From assembly GCA_000702025.1 (NCBI GenBank), contig JNKJ01000006.1:174803-238802 (forward strand): DNA of 64,000 nt, in the 5' to 3' direction. Shown here piece by piece: positions 7,784 to 16,050 of this stretch; position 1 is the stretch's first letter; the number at the start of each line of letters is the position of its first letter. The notes below the pieces were generated by a model. The model did not search any database. It was given only the letters and a program-made list of their open reading frames with translations, and was not told the DNA's origin. A program made the translations under genes and the position numbers. The stretch is from Blautia schinkii DSM 10518 (lineage in GTDB: Bacteria > Bacillota > Clostridia > Lachnospirales > Lachnospiraceae).

Positions 7784-8764
7784 TTATTCCTCATACTTGA
7801 TAGGAAGTTCGTGCTTTTCCCTTATAACATCCAGTCCCATTTGAATCCGCTCATTTGGATTATCCTCCAAACTTAGCAGCAACGAGATGTCATCAACCCG
7901 ACCGCCGTTTGCCAGTAAGGTCGGATCGTAGCGCCACACTTCGAGGATGCGTCCTCCGAAATCCCGGAAATCCTGTTCAGAAATAATTTCTGCAGCCGGT
8001 ATCCCAGTGCCGCCCTTTTTTGAGATGGCAACAGCTCCGTCCTGTTCATCTGCACCGACCATTGAGATATCTGCCAGGGCAATGACGCCGCTTTTCGGCA
8101 ATGCTGCATCATAAAAGGATGCTTTCACATATATAAGCCTTTCCACCGGCGATTTCAAGCGGGGATAACCTTTCTTTAGAAATTCAGGCTTTTCAAAGGC
8201 CGGAGCAATCCATTTGTTTGTTCCCTCTGCCCTGCAGGTTATAAGGCCGGATGCGGTAAGATCGTCGATTGCCCTGGTGCAGGTTGCCTTGGAAAGTGAA
8301 AGCTCCTTGGATATCTGTGTCAAATTTGTTGTATTAGCGGTCTTCAAATAATATAAATACAAGAATACAAGCTGGGTTCCGGGAGCCATTTTATCCGGGA
8401 CAGTTGTTTCCGCTTTGAATTTTTCCAAAAAGGAGCAGCCCCAGAAAGGAAGATAGACCTGCTGTGACGGTGAAATAAATGGTATATTACTTTCAATCAG
8501 GTTGCGCCGCTGCTTGGATGTGATGTTTTCAAGGCACAGCGCACAGGGGAAATCGCAGATTTCCTGAAATTTTGTCAGCTGTTTTTTTAATGTTGGAAGC
8601 CTCCAGGAAGAATCAATGGGAGACAGCAGCACACAGTGACTTTTTTCCCAGGACAGGATTTGGATTTTATATCCATCACGGATAAAAAAGGGCGTTTTGT
8701 CTGGATAATCAAGTTCTGAAACATCAATATTGGCCCCAAATATCGTTTTCAAAAAATCAAACAT
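7784..8764 (-). CDS. winged-helix regulator, probable antitoxin of the NTase pair
   Basis: 326 residues. A MarR/IclR-like winged helix lies at about 125-180 (NLTQISKELSLSKATCTRAIDDLTASGLI). The flanking regions have no name I can give; the C-terminal part (FRDFGGRILEVWRYDP, RVDDISLLLSLED) resembles proteins annotated as HTH partners of nucleotidyltransferases. GGAGGAACCC lies just before the ATG. Its promoter carries three AATGAAAC octamers, consistent with self-repression. First gene of a two-gene operon with the NTase. Function inferred from context. Confidence 0.62.
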   Translation of the reverse strand: MFDFLKTIFGANIDVSELDYPDKTPFFIRDGYKIQILSWEKSHCVLLSPIDSSWRLPTLKKQLTKFQEICDFPCALCLENITSKQRRNLIESNIPFISPSQQVYLPFWGCSFLEKFKAETTVPDKMAPGTQLVFLYLYYLKTANTTNLTQISKELSLSKATCTRAIDDLTASGLITCRAEGTNKWIAPAFEKPEFLKKGYPRLKSPVERLIYVKASFYDAALPKSGVIALADISMVGADEQDGAVAISKKGGTGIPAAEIISEQDFRDFGGRILEVWRYDPTLLANGGRVDDISLLLSLEDNPNERIQMGLDVIREKHELPIKYEE

Positions 8765-8795
8765 GGGTTCCTCCTTTCATGGCTTCTGTTAGTTC

Positions 8796-8853
8796 GTTTC
8801 ATTGGAAAGTCATTATACCACAAACAATGAAACATGTCAAACTTGAATGAAAC
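8796..8853 (-). promoter_or_regulatory. consensus promoter with three AATGAAAC operator octamers
   Basis: On the minus strand a perfect TTGACA (8835-8840), 17-bp spacer and perfect TATAAT (8812-8817) drive the HTH/NTase pair. The octamer GTTTCATT/AATGAAAC occurs at 8796-8804, 8825-8833 and 8845-8853: downstream of the start point, inside the spacer and upstream of the -35. Such a strong promoter embedded in repeated operators is typical of an autorepressed toxin-antitoxin operon. Confidence 0.75.
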
Positions 8854-9012
8854 AATATAAGCCATCTGAGCGCGTTTGGAATTAATAAGCCCCGACTTAT
8901 ATAATATGCGCTGGGCGAACAGGAATTATTAGCCAGTCATTTTGATTTGCTGAGTTTTCAATGCCATTTATAACATCATTTTGAAAAAATGGAAAGAGAG
9001 TCGCTAAATTGG

Positions 9013-9041
9013 TTGTAGATTGTCCTCCCAGATCGTGTAAT
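9013..9041 (+). promoter_or_regulatory. promoter of the sortase gene (TTGTAG-17-TGTAAT)
   Basis: TTGTAG at 9013 and TGTAAT at 9036 are separated by 17 bp. The -10 is preceded by ATCG. The promoter at 39705-39733 shares the same hexamers, spacing and ATCG, with further identity in the spacer. Transcripts would start close to the AAGGAGG, giving a very short leader. Confidence 0.5.
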
Positions 9042-9063
9042 GAAAATAAGGAGGCGAATGGAC

Positions 9064-9843
9064 ATGAAGAAAAAAAGAATAATTTGCATCATATTGATTT
9101 TGATATTTACAAGTGGGATTGTCATAGGCGCTATTCAATTATATAAGCAGTACCATGAGTATTCTGAAAGCGAGGACTCCTATACTGATTTGGAGGAGTA
9201 TGTGAAGCTGCCGGAGGAACCGGAAGCTCCTTCCTCATCCCCAGTGGATGATGAAACTGAGTCTGGGGGACGGGAGTGGCCGGCTGTAGATTTTGCTTCC
9301 CTGCAGGAAATCAATCCGGATATCGTAGGATGGATTTATATTGAAGGAACAGAAATCAATTATCCGGTTGTTCAGGGTAACGATAACCAGTATTACCTGA
9401 AGCATTTGTTCAGTGGTGAGTGGAACGGATCCGGCTGCATCTTTCTGGACAGCAGAAACAGAGCGGATTTCTCAGACCGGCACAGCATCATCTATGGGCA
9501 TCATATGAAAAATGGCAGCATGTTTTCCGGGCTTACGGAATATAAGAAGCAGGAGTTTTATGATTCACATTCTGCAGCTTTGCTGCTGACGCCGGATAAA
9601 AATTATGAGATAGAAATTTTCGCCGGGTATGTGGCCAGTGTCCAGGATAAAGCCTGGGAATTGGCTTTCCCCTCAGACCCGGATTTTACAGAGTGGCTGG
9701 ATAAGACAAAAGAACGCTCATGCTTTACCAGCGGGATTACTCCGGCAGTCACGGATCGGATCCTGACGCTCTCCACCTGCAGCTATGAGTTTGATAATGC
9801 AAGGTTTGTGCTTCTGGGCAGGATTCAGGATGAATTTCTGTGA
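9064..9843 (+). CDS. srtB: class B sortase
   Basis: 259 residues. An N-terminal membrane anchor (IICIILILIFTSGIVIGAI) is followed by an acidic linker and the sortase barrel. Catalytic His is in YGHHMKNGSMF, Cys in LSTCSYEF and Arg in ARFVLLGR, the SrtB order. The ATG at 9064 (MKKKR) is preferred because AAGGAGG is 9 bases upstream; earlier ATGs are too close or lack a site. It would attach a sorting-signal protein to the cell wall or build a surface fibre. No substrate with a sorting motif is visible in the window; on conjugative elements such sortases often process adhesins or transfer-channel proteins. Confidence 0.9.
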   Translation: MKKKRIICIILILIFTSGIVIGAIQLYKQYHEYSESEDSYTDLEEYVKLPEEPEAPSSSPVDDETESGGREWPAVDFASLQEINPDIVGWIYIEGTEINYPVVQGNDNQYYLKHLFSGEWNGSGCIFLDSRNRADFSDRHSIIYGHHMKNGSMFSGLTEYKKQEFYDSHSAALLLTPDKNYEIEIFAGYVASVQDKAWELAFPSDPDFTEWLDKTKERSCFTSGITPAVTDRILTLSTCSYEFDNARFVLLGRIQDEFL

Positions 9844-9848
9844 ACATC

Positions 9849-9968
9849 TTGAAAATGCGGAATAAATATGCTATACTACTCACATCAGTATCAGTAATTG
9901 CTTTCGAGCGATTAGAGTTTTTCCGGTTACACAGTGTCTGAGAGTATATACTTTCAGGCACTTTTTTT
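9849..9968 (+). ncRNA. leader RNA copy 1: promoter, conserved box, hairpin, terminator
   Basis: Promoter TTGAAA (9849), 17 bp, TATACT (9872). The RNA would begin near 9884 in the conserved box ACATCAGTATCA. Hairpin 1 pairs TAATTGC (9895-9901) with GCGATTA (9908-9914). The terminator pairs AGTGTCTGA (9933-9941) with TCAGGCACT (9954-9962), then seven T. Promoter, box, hairpin and terminator recur at 40963 and 59961 with different stem sequences but kept pairing. It lies just after the sortase stop and before the long unknown operon, followed by two more hairpins. I could not check it against any RNA family collection. Confidence 0.7.
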
Positions 9969-10071
9969 GTTTCTTCTGCTTCTTTTCTAAGAAGCACAGA
10001 ATGGGGAGTCCGGAGGCATGAGCCCTCCGCCCATCTGCTACAATTTCATATCAGGCCCTCGGGCAATAAAG

Positions 10072-10157
10072 GCACTCAGAGAATTTCGGTTCTTTGGGTG
10101 CTTTTTTTATATAGATCGGAGCTTTTGCGGCTCCCCCAATCTTTGTTCCGGGGAGCC
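10072..10157 (+). terminator. two further hairpins between leader RNA 1 and the operon
   Basis: GCACTCAGAGAA pairs with TTCTTTGGGTGC, followed by seven T (to 10107): an intrinsic terminator. A second stem pairs GGCTCCCC with GGGGAGCC, ending at 10157 and followed by TTTC. Transcription from the leader promoter must pass three stems before the first gene at 10216. Confidence 0.6.
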
Positions 10158-10215
10158 TTTCGGCATACCCGTGTATATAGATAAAACCACGCAGGAATGC
10201 AGAAAGGAAATGCCT

Positions 10216-10587
10216 ATGATTCTTTATTTGAGTGCCAGAACCACCGTCAAGGATCTGATGATTGACTATATTGAGGTGGAGCTGGTAAACGGAGAAACCG
10301 TATCCCTTAATTGGGATGAGAGTGATATTGGGCGTACTGGCGACGGTTTCAGCGCCCGATACAAAGGGGTGTATTTTGGAGAGGTCTATGCCAATGGCAG
10401 ACTGGAGCAGCTGCAGGATATGAAAATAACCGATATCGGTTTGTATTCTGAAAGCGATACTCCTCTCAATATCTGTATCACTTCAATGGAGTTTGAAGAC
10501 GATGGCAGACGATTGGCGTTTGAAACTCCAAATTTAGATGGAAACATTGTTTGTCAGAACGAAAGTGGTGAGGTGATCGCATGTTGA
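10216..10587 (+). CDS. unknown protein, first gene of the long operon
   Basis: 123 residues, soluble, acidic, with no recognised domain and a likely beta-rich fold (alternating hydrophobic and charged residues). ATG 10216 is chosen because GAAAGGA lies 8 bases upstream; the ATG at 10210 is too close to it. It overlaps the next gene by 7 bases. First gene behind leader RNA 1, so probably under its control. Confidence 0.6.
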   Translation: MILYLSARTTVKDLMIDYIEVELVNGETVSLNWDESDIGRTGDGFSARYKGVYFGEVYANGRLEQLQDMKITDIGLYSESDTPLNICITSMEFEDDGRRLAFETPNLDGNIVCQNESGEVIAC

Positions 10588-10901
10588 AAAGCGGAAACTA
10601 TATCGCCGAACACGATAACGGAATATTTGACCAATACCGGATTGTTATGTCCGTAAAGGAAACGGAGAGGTCATATATTTTTGAATTGCTTGAGTATGTA
10701 AGCCGGTATAGTCCGGCACAGATGGACATGCTGTTCGACAAGAGTAAGCGGGTCGAAATTTCAAAATCCAAGGGCGGCCATGCAATGCACATATGGAGTG
10801 ACCATGACTTTACACTTTATCCATATCAAGCCGGGATTCCGTTTCATTTTGAGCGGGTCAATGAAGGCGGCAGTACGGAAGGAAGTGGTGTCTATGGGTA
10901 A
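10581..10901 (+). CDS. unknown small protein
   Basis: 106 residues, soluble, no recognised family. The last third has a repeated aromatic/His pattern (HAMHIWSDHDFTLYPYQAGIPFHFERV). The start overlaps the preceding gene and the end overlaps the methylase gene, so all three are translationally linked. The gene is supported by tight packing and ribosome sites rather than by similarity. Confidence 0.55.
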   Translation: MLKSGNYIAEHDNGIFDQYRIVMSVKETERSYIFELLEYVSRYSPAQMDMLFDKSKRVEISKSKGGHAMHIWSDHDFTLYPYQAGIPFHFERVNEGGSTEGSGVYG

Positions 10902-11604
10902 GAAAAAAACATACAGGGGCGAGTTGGTTGATGAAATCAGAGGCCTGGGGCAGTCACAAGGGTTGAATCATGTCTTCACTACTTTTTTGGAGATTGCAGC
11001 AACCTGTATCTCTGCAGAGATGGATCCGTCAAACGCAGAAGAACGCGAGAAGCGGTATGAGGAAATGGCATCTGCTATGGATCCTAAAACCCTCAACTGC
11101 TATGCACATATGCTCGTGCTGCTGGCTCTTGCTATTCATGAGCATAAGGAGGATCCCTGCGACATTCTTGGCAGTATCTATCATGAGCTTCGCTTAAATA
11201 ACGAGTGGAACGGACAGTATTTCACTCCCGATAATGTTTGCCGGATGATGGCGCAACTTGTGAACCCAGTGGATGAGCGTCCTGAAGAGGAAGATCCCAT
11301 CATGATCAACGAGCCTACTTGCGGTTCGGGTACGATGGTGATTGGTGCAGTATGGGCCATGAAGCAGAAAGATTTCGATTTTCGGCACAAGAGTTTTTTT
11401 GTTGCCCAGGATATTGACATCCGCTGTGTGTGGATGGCATATATCCAGCTCAGTCTGTATGGAATTCCGGCGGTGGTCATTCATGGCGACACCCTAGCAA
11501 TGAAAGAATGGTCCCGGTGGTACACTCCGTTGGCGTCTGTTCCTTTCATAAAAAGAGAATGCACTCTCAATAGCACAGAGAAAGAGGCGGCGACAAGTGG
11601 ATAA
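10894..11604 (+). CDS. N-6 DNA methylase-like protein lacking the NPPF motif
   Basis: 236 residues. NEWNGQYFTPDNVCRMM and EPTCGSGTMVIGA are the entry region and the SAM-binding motif I of type I (HsdM-like) N6-adenine methylases. The protein ends near VIHGDTLAMKEWSRWYTP, and no (D/N)PP(F/Y) catalytic motif follows. Similar short forms are common on phages and mobile elements, so this may be the native length. It could bind SAM or DNA without methylating, or work with a partner. ATG 10894 is chosen; the longer frame opens inside the upstream gene. It overlaps both neighbours. Confidence 0.75.
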   Translation: MGKKKTYRGELVDEIRGLGQSQGLNHVFTTFLEIAATCISAEMDPSNAEEREKRYEEMASAMDPKTLNCYAHMLVLLALAIHEHKEDPCDILGSIYHELRLNNEWNGQYFTPDNVCRMMAQLVNPVDERPEEEDPIMINEPTCGSGTMVIGAVWAMKQKDFDFRHKSFFVAQDIDIRCVWMAYIQLSLYGIPAVVIHGDTLAMKEWSRWYTPLASVPFIKRECTLNSTEKEAATSG

Positions 11605-12145
11605 TACAGAAAAATCTTTGGACCATTTGACCTTTGCTGATCTGCGAGTCCATTACGGAACCGGACGTGCTTTTCTGATCAGACAGGAGTATAGAAGGAA
11701 TGTTTACGGCTACCGAAAAGGCGTTAAGACAGATCTGGGAGACCTGGAGGAAAAAGATTGGATACAGCTGGCCACGGGTTTGATTCAAAAAAGCGGAGAG
11801 CAACAGCTGCAGAAAAATCTGTTGGAATGGGAGCAGGAGCATAATTATTGCAATAGTTCCCCCAAAGAGATGGAGATGACTGCACTGGAACTTCACATGG
11901 CCAGAATTTTTGATGATCCGCTCTGGGTGGCCTATATCCCGTTCAACCGCAAGTATCGGCCGGAGGTTCTGGAGTCTGCCAGACTGGTATGGGTTCAAAC
12001 AGAATGCTGTGGGATACCCGGGCAAATTACACAGGAGCAGCTGGATCAGTCTGCCGGAAACGCTTTAGGGATTATATGCCCGATATGCGGCCGGTGTTCC
12101 CAGTTTCAGGTCTGCACGCCCAAGGAGGTGAGCGGAAATGGATAA
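11597..12145 (+). CDS. unknown protein with C-terminal Cys cluster
   Basis: 182 residues, starting at a GTG that overlaps the methylase stop. The middle is charged and helical. The C-terminus has CPICGRCSQFQVC, likely to bind zinc, preceded by another Cys pair (TECCG). No family recognised. It overlaps the next gene by 8 bases. A DNA- or RNA-binding role is possible but only inferred. Confidence 0.55.
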   Translation: MDNTEKSLDHLTFADLRVHYGTGRAFLIRQEYRRNVYGYRKGVKTDLGDLEEKDWIQLATGLIQKSGEQQLQKNLLEWEQEHNYCNSSPKEMEMTALELHMARIFDDPLWVAYIPFNRKYRPEVLESARLVWVQTECCGIPGQITQEQLDQSAGNALGIICPICGRCSQFQVCTPKEVSGNG

Positions 12146-12320
12146 GCTGTTTATCATTGTAAAAGGCGGAAGGGTAGAAGAAATCTACAGCACAAAAACA
12201 GAAACTGAGTTGTATGCGGAAATTCTTGGTTTTGACTCAATGGAACGGACGGAAGAGATGGAAAAAGATCTTCAGTTCCGGTATGAGGCGATTCGGGAAC
12301 TGATGTACAGAATTGACTGA
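12138..12320 (+). CDS. 60-residue unknown protein
   Basis: A short soluble protein beginning MDKLFIIVKGGRVEEIYST; the first strand resembles a small beta-alpha-beta unit. GAGGTGAGCGG precedes the ATG. It is embedded between a coupled upstream gene and the ligase gene 13 bases downstream. Small proteins with this opening occur on large Clostridia elements, but no function is known. Confidence 0.55.
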   Translation: MDKLFIIVKGGRVEEIYSTKTETELYAEILGFDSMERTEEMEKDLQFRYEAIRELMYRID

Positions 12321-12333
12321 AAGGAGAATGCAC

Positions 12334-14304
12334 ATGAGTGCGAAATATAAAACAAACCATGAGCGTATGCTTGAGCTGATCGAGCAGCTCACAAAGGCAG
12401 ATATTGCCTATTATCGGGATGATAATCCCATTATGACAGACCGGGATTACGATATCCTGATGGACGAATTGAAAGATATTGAGAGCCGAACCGGGTTGGT
12501 TCTTTCCGGTTCCCCGACCCAAAAGGTGTCTGGAGAAATATTGGAAAGCCTGGCCGAGGTACGCCACAGTAAACCTATGCTTTCAGCGGATAAAACAAAA
12601 TCTGTTGAGGATCTGGTGAAGTTTGCTGCCAAACAGCCGGTGCTGATAAGCTGGAAAATGGACGGTCTGACGCTGGTACTCCGTTATGAGAACGGCGAGC
12701 TGGTTCAGGCTATTACCCGTGGGCGTGAAGGAATTATTGGTGAGGATGTGACACATACGGTGCGCACTTTTCTTAATGTGCCGCTTACCATTCCTACGAA
12801 AGATTCGTTTGAGGTCCGGGGTGAAGGCGTCATCTCATGGGCCAACTTTGAGAAAATCAATTCCGGTCTGGAGGAGCCCTATACTCACCCGAGAAATCTC
12901 GCATCCGGCAGCACGCGTAAGCTTGACGCCGGCGAAGCTAAAAAGCGATTGCTTGAGTTTTGGGCATTTGAGCTTGTGAGCGATTATCTGGAGCCGGAGA
13001 GTAAGCTTGCGCAGCAGCAGTTTTTGGCACATAACGGTTTTTCTGTTGTGCCCTATATCTATCTGGATGCGGTTCACGATGAAACAATGGTTCGTGATGC
13101 AATTTCTGCTATGGATCCGAAAAAGTTCCCTTACCCGGTAGACGGAATTATCATGGAATATGATGATGTTGCCTACGGAAAAGGTCTGGGAGCCACGGGT
13201 CATCATGAAAACCGTTTGATTGCATTGAAGTGGGAAGATGAACTGTATGAAACCACATTCATTGGCCTGGATGTGGCAGTCACTCGCACTGGGATGGTCA
13301 GTCTGACAGGCATCTTTGAGCCGGTGTCTATTGACGGCACTCAAGTCAGCCGGGCGTATCTGCATAACTATGAGAATTATCTGGACCTTGCCTTGGGACG
13401 TGGTGATAAAATCCGCGTGTATAAGGCAAACATGATTATTCCGCAGATTGCAGAGAACCTCAATAAGACCGGAACCTGCTGTGTTCCGCTCAATTGTCCC
13501 TGCTGTGGCAAGATGCTGAGTTTCCGGAAAAGCAGCGGCGGTATTCGCCAGCTGTTCTGTGAAAATCCGCATTGTTCTGCCAAACTGGTGCGAAAATTTG
13601 TCCACTTTTGTGAGAAAACGAGGATGAATATCGAGGGCCTGTCGGAAAAAACTCTGGAGCAGTTTGTAAGTCATGGCTGGATTCGGACGTTTGCAGATCT
13701 TTATGCGCTGGATCAGCACCGTGATGAGATTATCCAGACGGAAGGCTTTGGGGAGAAATCCTTTGAGCGTCTGCAGGCATCCATTGAGAAAAGCCGCCAT
13801 TGCACGTTGGCAAAATTTATTGCAGGTTTGGGTATTCCCATGGTGGGAAGACATGCCGGGCGTGATTTGGACAGCTATTTCCATGGATCGTGGGAAGCGT
13901 TTGAACAGGCGATTCAGGATGGCTTCGACTTCACACAGCTTCCTGATTTCGGCGAGACGATGCACAACAACATTTACACATGGTATGCGGATACAGAGGA
14001 AGAAAAACTCTGGCGCCCGCTGCTTGAAAAAATTGAATTTGAAAAGGAGAATTTTGATATGAATACAAATACAGCGAATCCCTTCTGCGGCAAGACCGTA
14101 GTGGCAACCGGCAAACTGGAGAATTACACCCGTGACGGCATCCAGATGAAGCTGATGCAGCTGGGGGCAAAACCGGCAAGTTCGGTAACGAAAAAGACCG
14201 ATTATCTGATTGTTGGTGAAAAGGCCGGCAGTAAGCTTACGAAAGCGCAGCAGCTCGGTATCAGAACACTGACGGAGGAAGAATTTGAAGCAATGCTGGC
14301 GTAA
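12334..14304 (+). CDS. ligA: NAD-dependent DNA ligase
   Basis: 656 residues, close to the normal LigA length. Order: Ia domain (YYRDDNPIMTDRDYD), adenylation domain with catalytic Lys108 in KMDG (usually KxDG with Leu or Ile), OB fold, a four-Cys zinc finger (CPCCG ... CENPHC), helix-hairpin-helix repeats, and a C-terminal BRCT domain (GKTVVATGKLENYTRDGIQ). It seals nicks in DNA using NAD. ATG 12334 is preferred for its AAAGGAG at good spacing. A ligase inside an operon of accessory genes is most likely a second, element-borne copy alongside the chromosomal one, possibly for replication, repair after transfer, or closing the element. Confidence 0.93.
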   Translation: MSAKYKTNHERMLELIEQLTKADIAYYRDDNPIMTDRDYDILMDELKDIESRTGLVLSGSPTQKVSGEILESLAEVRHSKPMLSADKTKSVEDLVKFAAKQPVLISWKMDGLTLVLRYENGELVQAITRGREGIIGEDVTHTVRTFLNVPLTIPTKDSFEVRGEGVISWANFEKINSGLEEPYTHPRNLASGSTRKLDAGEAKKRLLEFWAFELVSDYLEPESKLAQQQFLAHNGFSVVPYIYLDAVHDETMVRDAISAMDPKKFPYPVDGIIMEYDDVAYGKGLGATGHHENRLIALKWEDELYETTFIGLDVAVTRTGMVSLTGIFEPVSIDGTQVSRAYLHNYENYLDLALGRGDKIRVYKANMIIPQIAENLNKTGTCCVPLNCPCCGKMLSFRKSSGGIRQLFCENPHCSAKLVRKFVHFCEKTRMNIEGLSEKTLEQFVSHGWIRTFADLYALDQHRDEIIQTEGFGEKSFERLQASIEKSRHCTLAKFIAGLGIPMVGRHAGRDLDSYFHGSWEAFEQAIQDGFDFTQLPDFGETMHNNIYTWYADTEEEKLWRPLLEKIEFEKENFDMNTNTANPFCGKTVVATGKLENYTRDGIQMKLMQLGAKPASSVTKKTDYLIVGEKAGSKLTKAQQLGIRTLTEEEFEAMLA

Positions 14305-14323
14305 ATTCGCCGGAATAACAGTG

Positions 14324-14350
14324 GCGGGGCAGATTTTCTGCTCCGCTTTT
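14324..14350 (+). terminator. intrinsic terminator after ligA
   Basis: GCGGGGCAG pairs with CTGCTCCGC around a TTTT-containing loop, followed by TTTT. It lies within the co-directional gene series, so it may only reduce readthrough into the downstream genes. Confidence 0.6.
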
Positions 14351-14376
14351 CACTTTTTCATAGAAAGGAAAAGAAG

Positions 14377-14616
14377 ATGAATCCAAAATATCGCTGTCCT
14401 GCTTGCGGAGCAGAAAGCTTTGAGGTGACAGCTCACGTCACGCAGGACTGGAAGATCGACTGTAACGGAACCTTTCTGGAATCTCTAAATGAGTGCGTCG
14501 AGGTTACGCATTATCCTGATGAGAATGACATCTGGGATTGTGCCAATTGTGGCTTCAGCGCAGCGGGATGTGAGTTCCGAAATCAGTCTGAAAGACAGAA
14601 AGGGGCGACAACATGA
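14377..14616 (+). CDS. zinc-ribbon protein
   Basis: 79 residues with two CxxC knuckles, CPACG near the start and CANCG near residue 60, framing an acidic middle. This is a treble-clef or ribbon pattern that binds zinc. The stop overlaps the start of the next gene. Unknown function; small zinc-ribbon proteins of this length are common on mobile elements. Confidence 0.6.
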   Translation: MNPKYRCPACGAESFEVTAHVTQDWKIDCNGTFLESLNECVEVTHYPDENDIWDCANCGFSAAGCEFRNQSERQKGATT

Positions 14617-15083
14617 GACGCAAGAAAATTGGCGTTATGGATTTTCATGGCAGCGTGGATATCACGGATCCTTGTTACGACAGGGATACCTGGTGCCGGA
14701 TGAACGATGTGAAGATCAAAGAGGGTCAGTATACCTGCATGGTCTGGTATCAAACTGACAGAGGTGAGTGTGACGGAAAGCCATATTCGTATAGACTGGT
14801 TGGAATCATCGGTATCTATCTTAACGGCGTAATCCCTGCACAAAAATCAATGAAAGAAATCGGCTGTATTGGCGTTGATGCGGGACTTGCCGGATTCTTC
14901 CATAACAAATCGGATTACAGCGATGAAGAGTGGAGTGCTTTTTGCGACAGAATCTCCCGTGGAGATGCCTGGCTTACAAAAGATGGCTTTTACAGCTCGT
15001 CTGGGTATGGTGATGGCGGCTATGGAGTGTTTGCATATCAGCAGGACGATGAAATCGCTGCACTGGAAATCAGATTTATATAA
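14613..15083 (+). CDS. DUF4241-like protein
   Basis: 156 residues. The pattern VDITDPCYDRDTWC, a central GVDAGLAGFF and a C-terminal GYGDGGYGVFAYQQDDEIAALEI matches my recollection of DUF4241-type proteins, which are of unknown function and often encoded in polymorphic toxin or mobile-element contexts. Soluble, no signal peptide. The start overlaps the preceding stop. The family call is moderate. Confidence 0.5.
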   Translation: MRRKKIGVMDFHGSVDITDPCYDRDTWCRMNDVKIKEGQYTCMVWYQTDRGECDGKPYSYRLVGIIGIYLNGVIPAQKSMKEIGCIGVDAGLAGFFHNKSDYSDEEWSAFCDRISRGDAWLTKDGFYSSSGYGDGGYGVFAYQQDDEIAALEIRFI

Positions 15084-15097
15084 AGGAGGCAATGGAT

Positions 15098-15307
15098 ATG
15101 AACCCACAAAAAAAGAATCTTGAAATCACTGGCAGGCTTATCTGTCCACTGTCTGTTGGAGCTGCAGCTTTTATTGCAGAAAATGGCGGGATGCGCAGGA
15201 CAAGTAAGGTCCTTCGGATGGAGAGGATTTCTCCTGATGAGATCCATTTTGAGACCTGTAATACCAACTACCGCCTGCATCTTATCCGGCAGGAGGTGAC
15301 GGCATGA
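15098..15307 (+). CDS. unknown 69-residue protein
   Basis: Small soluble protein starting MNPQKKNLEITGRLICPL. AAGGAGG lies 8 bases upstream of ATG 15098, favouring it over the ATG two codons earlier. The stop overlaps the start of the next gene. No family recognised. Confidence 0.5.
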   Translation: MNPQKKNLEITGRLICPLSVGAAAFIAENGGMRRTSKVLRMERISPDEIHFETCNTNYRLHLIRQEVTA

Positions 15308-16050
15308 GCAGTGAAATTTTTTATGACAAGGCATTCATCCTTGTTGGGGAGAAATATATCCCCGTTGTAAATCATGGCTCGTCAAACTGCTTTGACTTTG
15401 ATAGTCGGGGCCGTGAGATCCCGGAAAAGCATTGGTCGGTTCTGAACTACCCTCATACCGGGAGGATGCTGTTTACTGCAGAAGAAATGCAGGAGATAGC
15501 AGCCGTCCATGAGAAAGCCAATAGGAATAACCGGGGCGGGACACGCAAAAGCCGAAATCGGTCTTTTGAAGAAGGCGAATTTGGGCGCTGGATCCTAGCA
15601 GGGATGAAATCGGCACATACCGTGGAGGACTACAAAAAACACGGGAATACCGTGACAGTGGTTGATTATGACCGTGACTATTGGCAAAGGCACTGTGTGT
15701 CTACGACAGAGGAATTGCTGGATAAGATCAAGGAGCTTTCGGGCCACAGCATTACAGTATCTTTCTGGGACGACCGCCATGTTACCCACCCGCCCATGCG
15801 GCGCAAGGGAACGCCCTTTGATTTCGGCACACTGCCGGAGTTTTATGTGCTGCGGGCAGCGCAGGGGTATTTTGTGAAGCGGAGCAGCCGAAAGATCTGG
15901 TTTGCAAGGTTTCAAAAGCCACAGTCTCAGATGATTCGGAAGTTCAAGACCGAGAAGGCGGCACAGAATTACTTAGACAGCAATCAAAAATTTTTCTCAG
16001 GATACACATTTGAAATCGAATGTGTGCAGAACGGAGGTGTCACAGCATGA
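15304..16050 (+). CDS. unknown protein, 248 residues
   Basis: Soluble protein with an N-terminal half rich in charged residues (RNNRGGTRKSRNRSFEEGEF) and a C-terminal half with the segment FYVLRAAQGYFVKRSSRKIWFARF, a beta-rich unit seen in element-encoded hypothetical proteins. AGGAGGTGACGGC precedes the ATG. It overlaps both neighbours by 4 bases. No catalytic motif found. Confidence 0.55.
   Translation: MSSEIFYDKAFILVGEKYIPVVNHGSSNCFDFDSRGREIPEKHWSVLNYPHTGRMLFTAEEMQEIAAVHEKANRNNRGGTRKSRNRSFEEGEFGRWILAGMKSAHTVEDYKKHGNTVTVVDYDRDYWQRHCVSTTEELLDKIKELSGHSITVSFWDDRHVTHPPMRRKGTPFDFGTLPEFYVLRAAQGYFVKRSSRKIWFARFQKPQSQMIRKFKTEKAAQNYLDSNQKFFSGYTFEIECVQNGGVTA

Noticed and set aside
12835..13965. A 376-codon open frame on the minus strand inside ligA
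   Set aside because: It lies entirely within a full-length ligase gene, has no ribosome site, and its translation resembles nothing; it is a by-product of codon use on the opposite strand.
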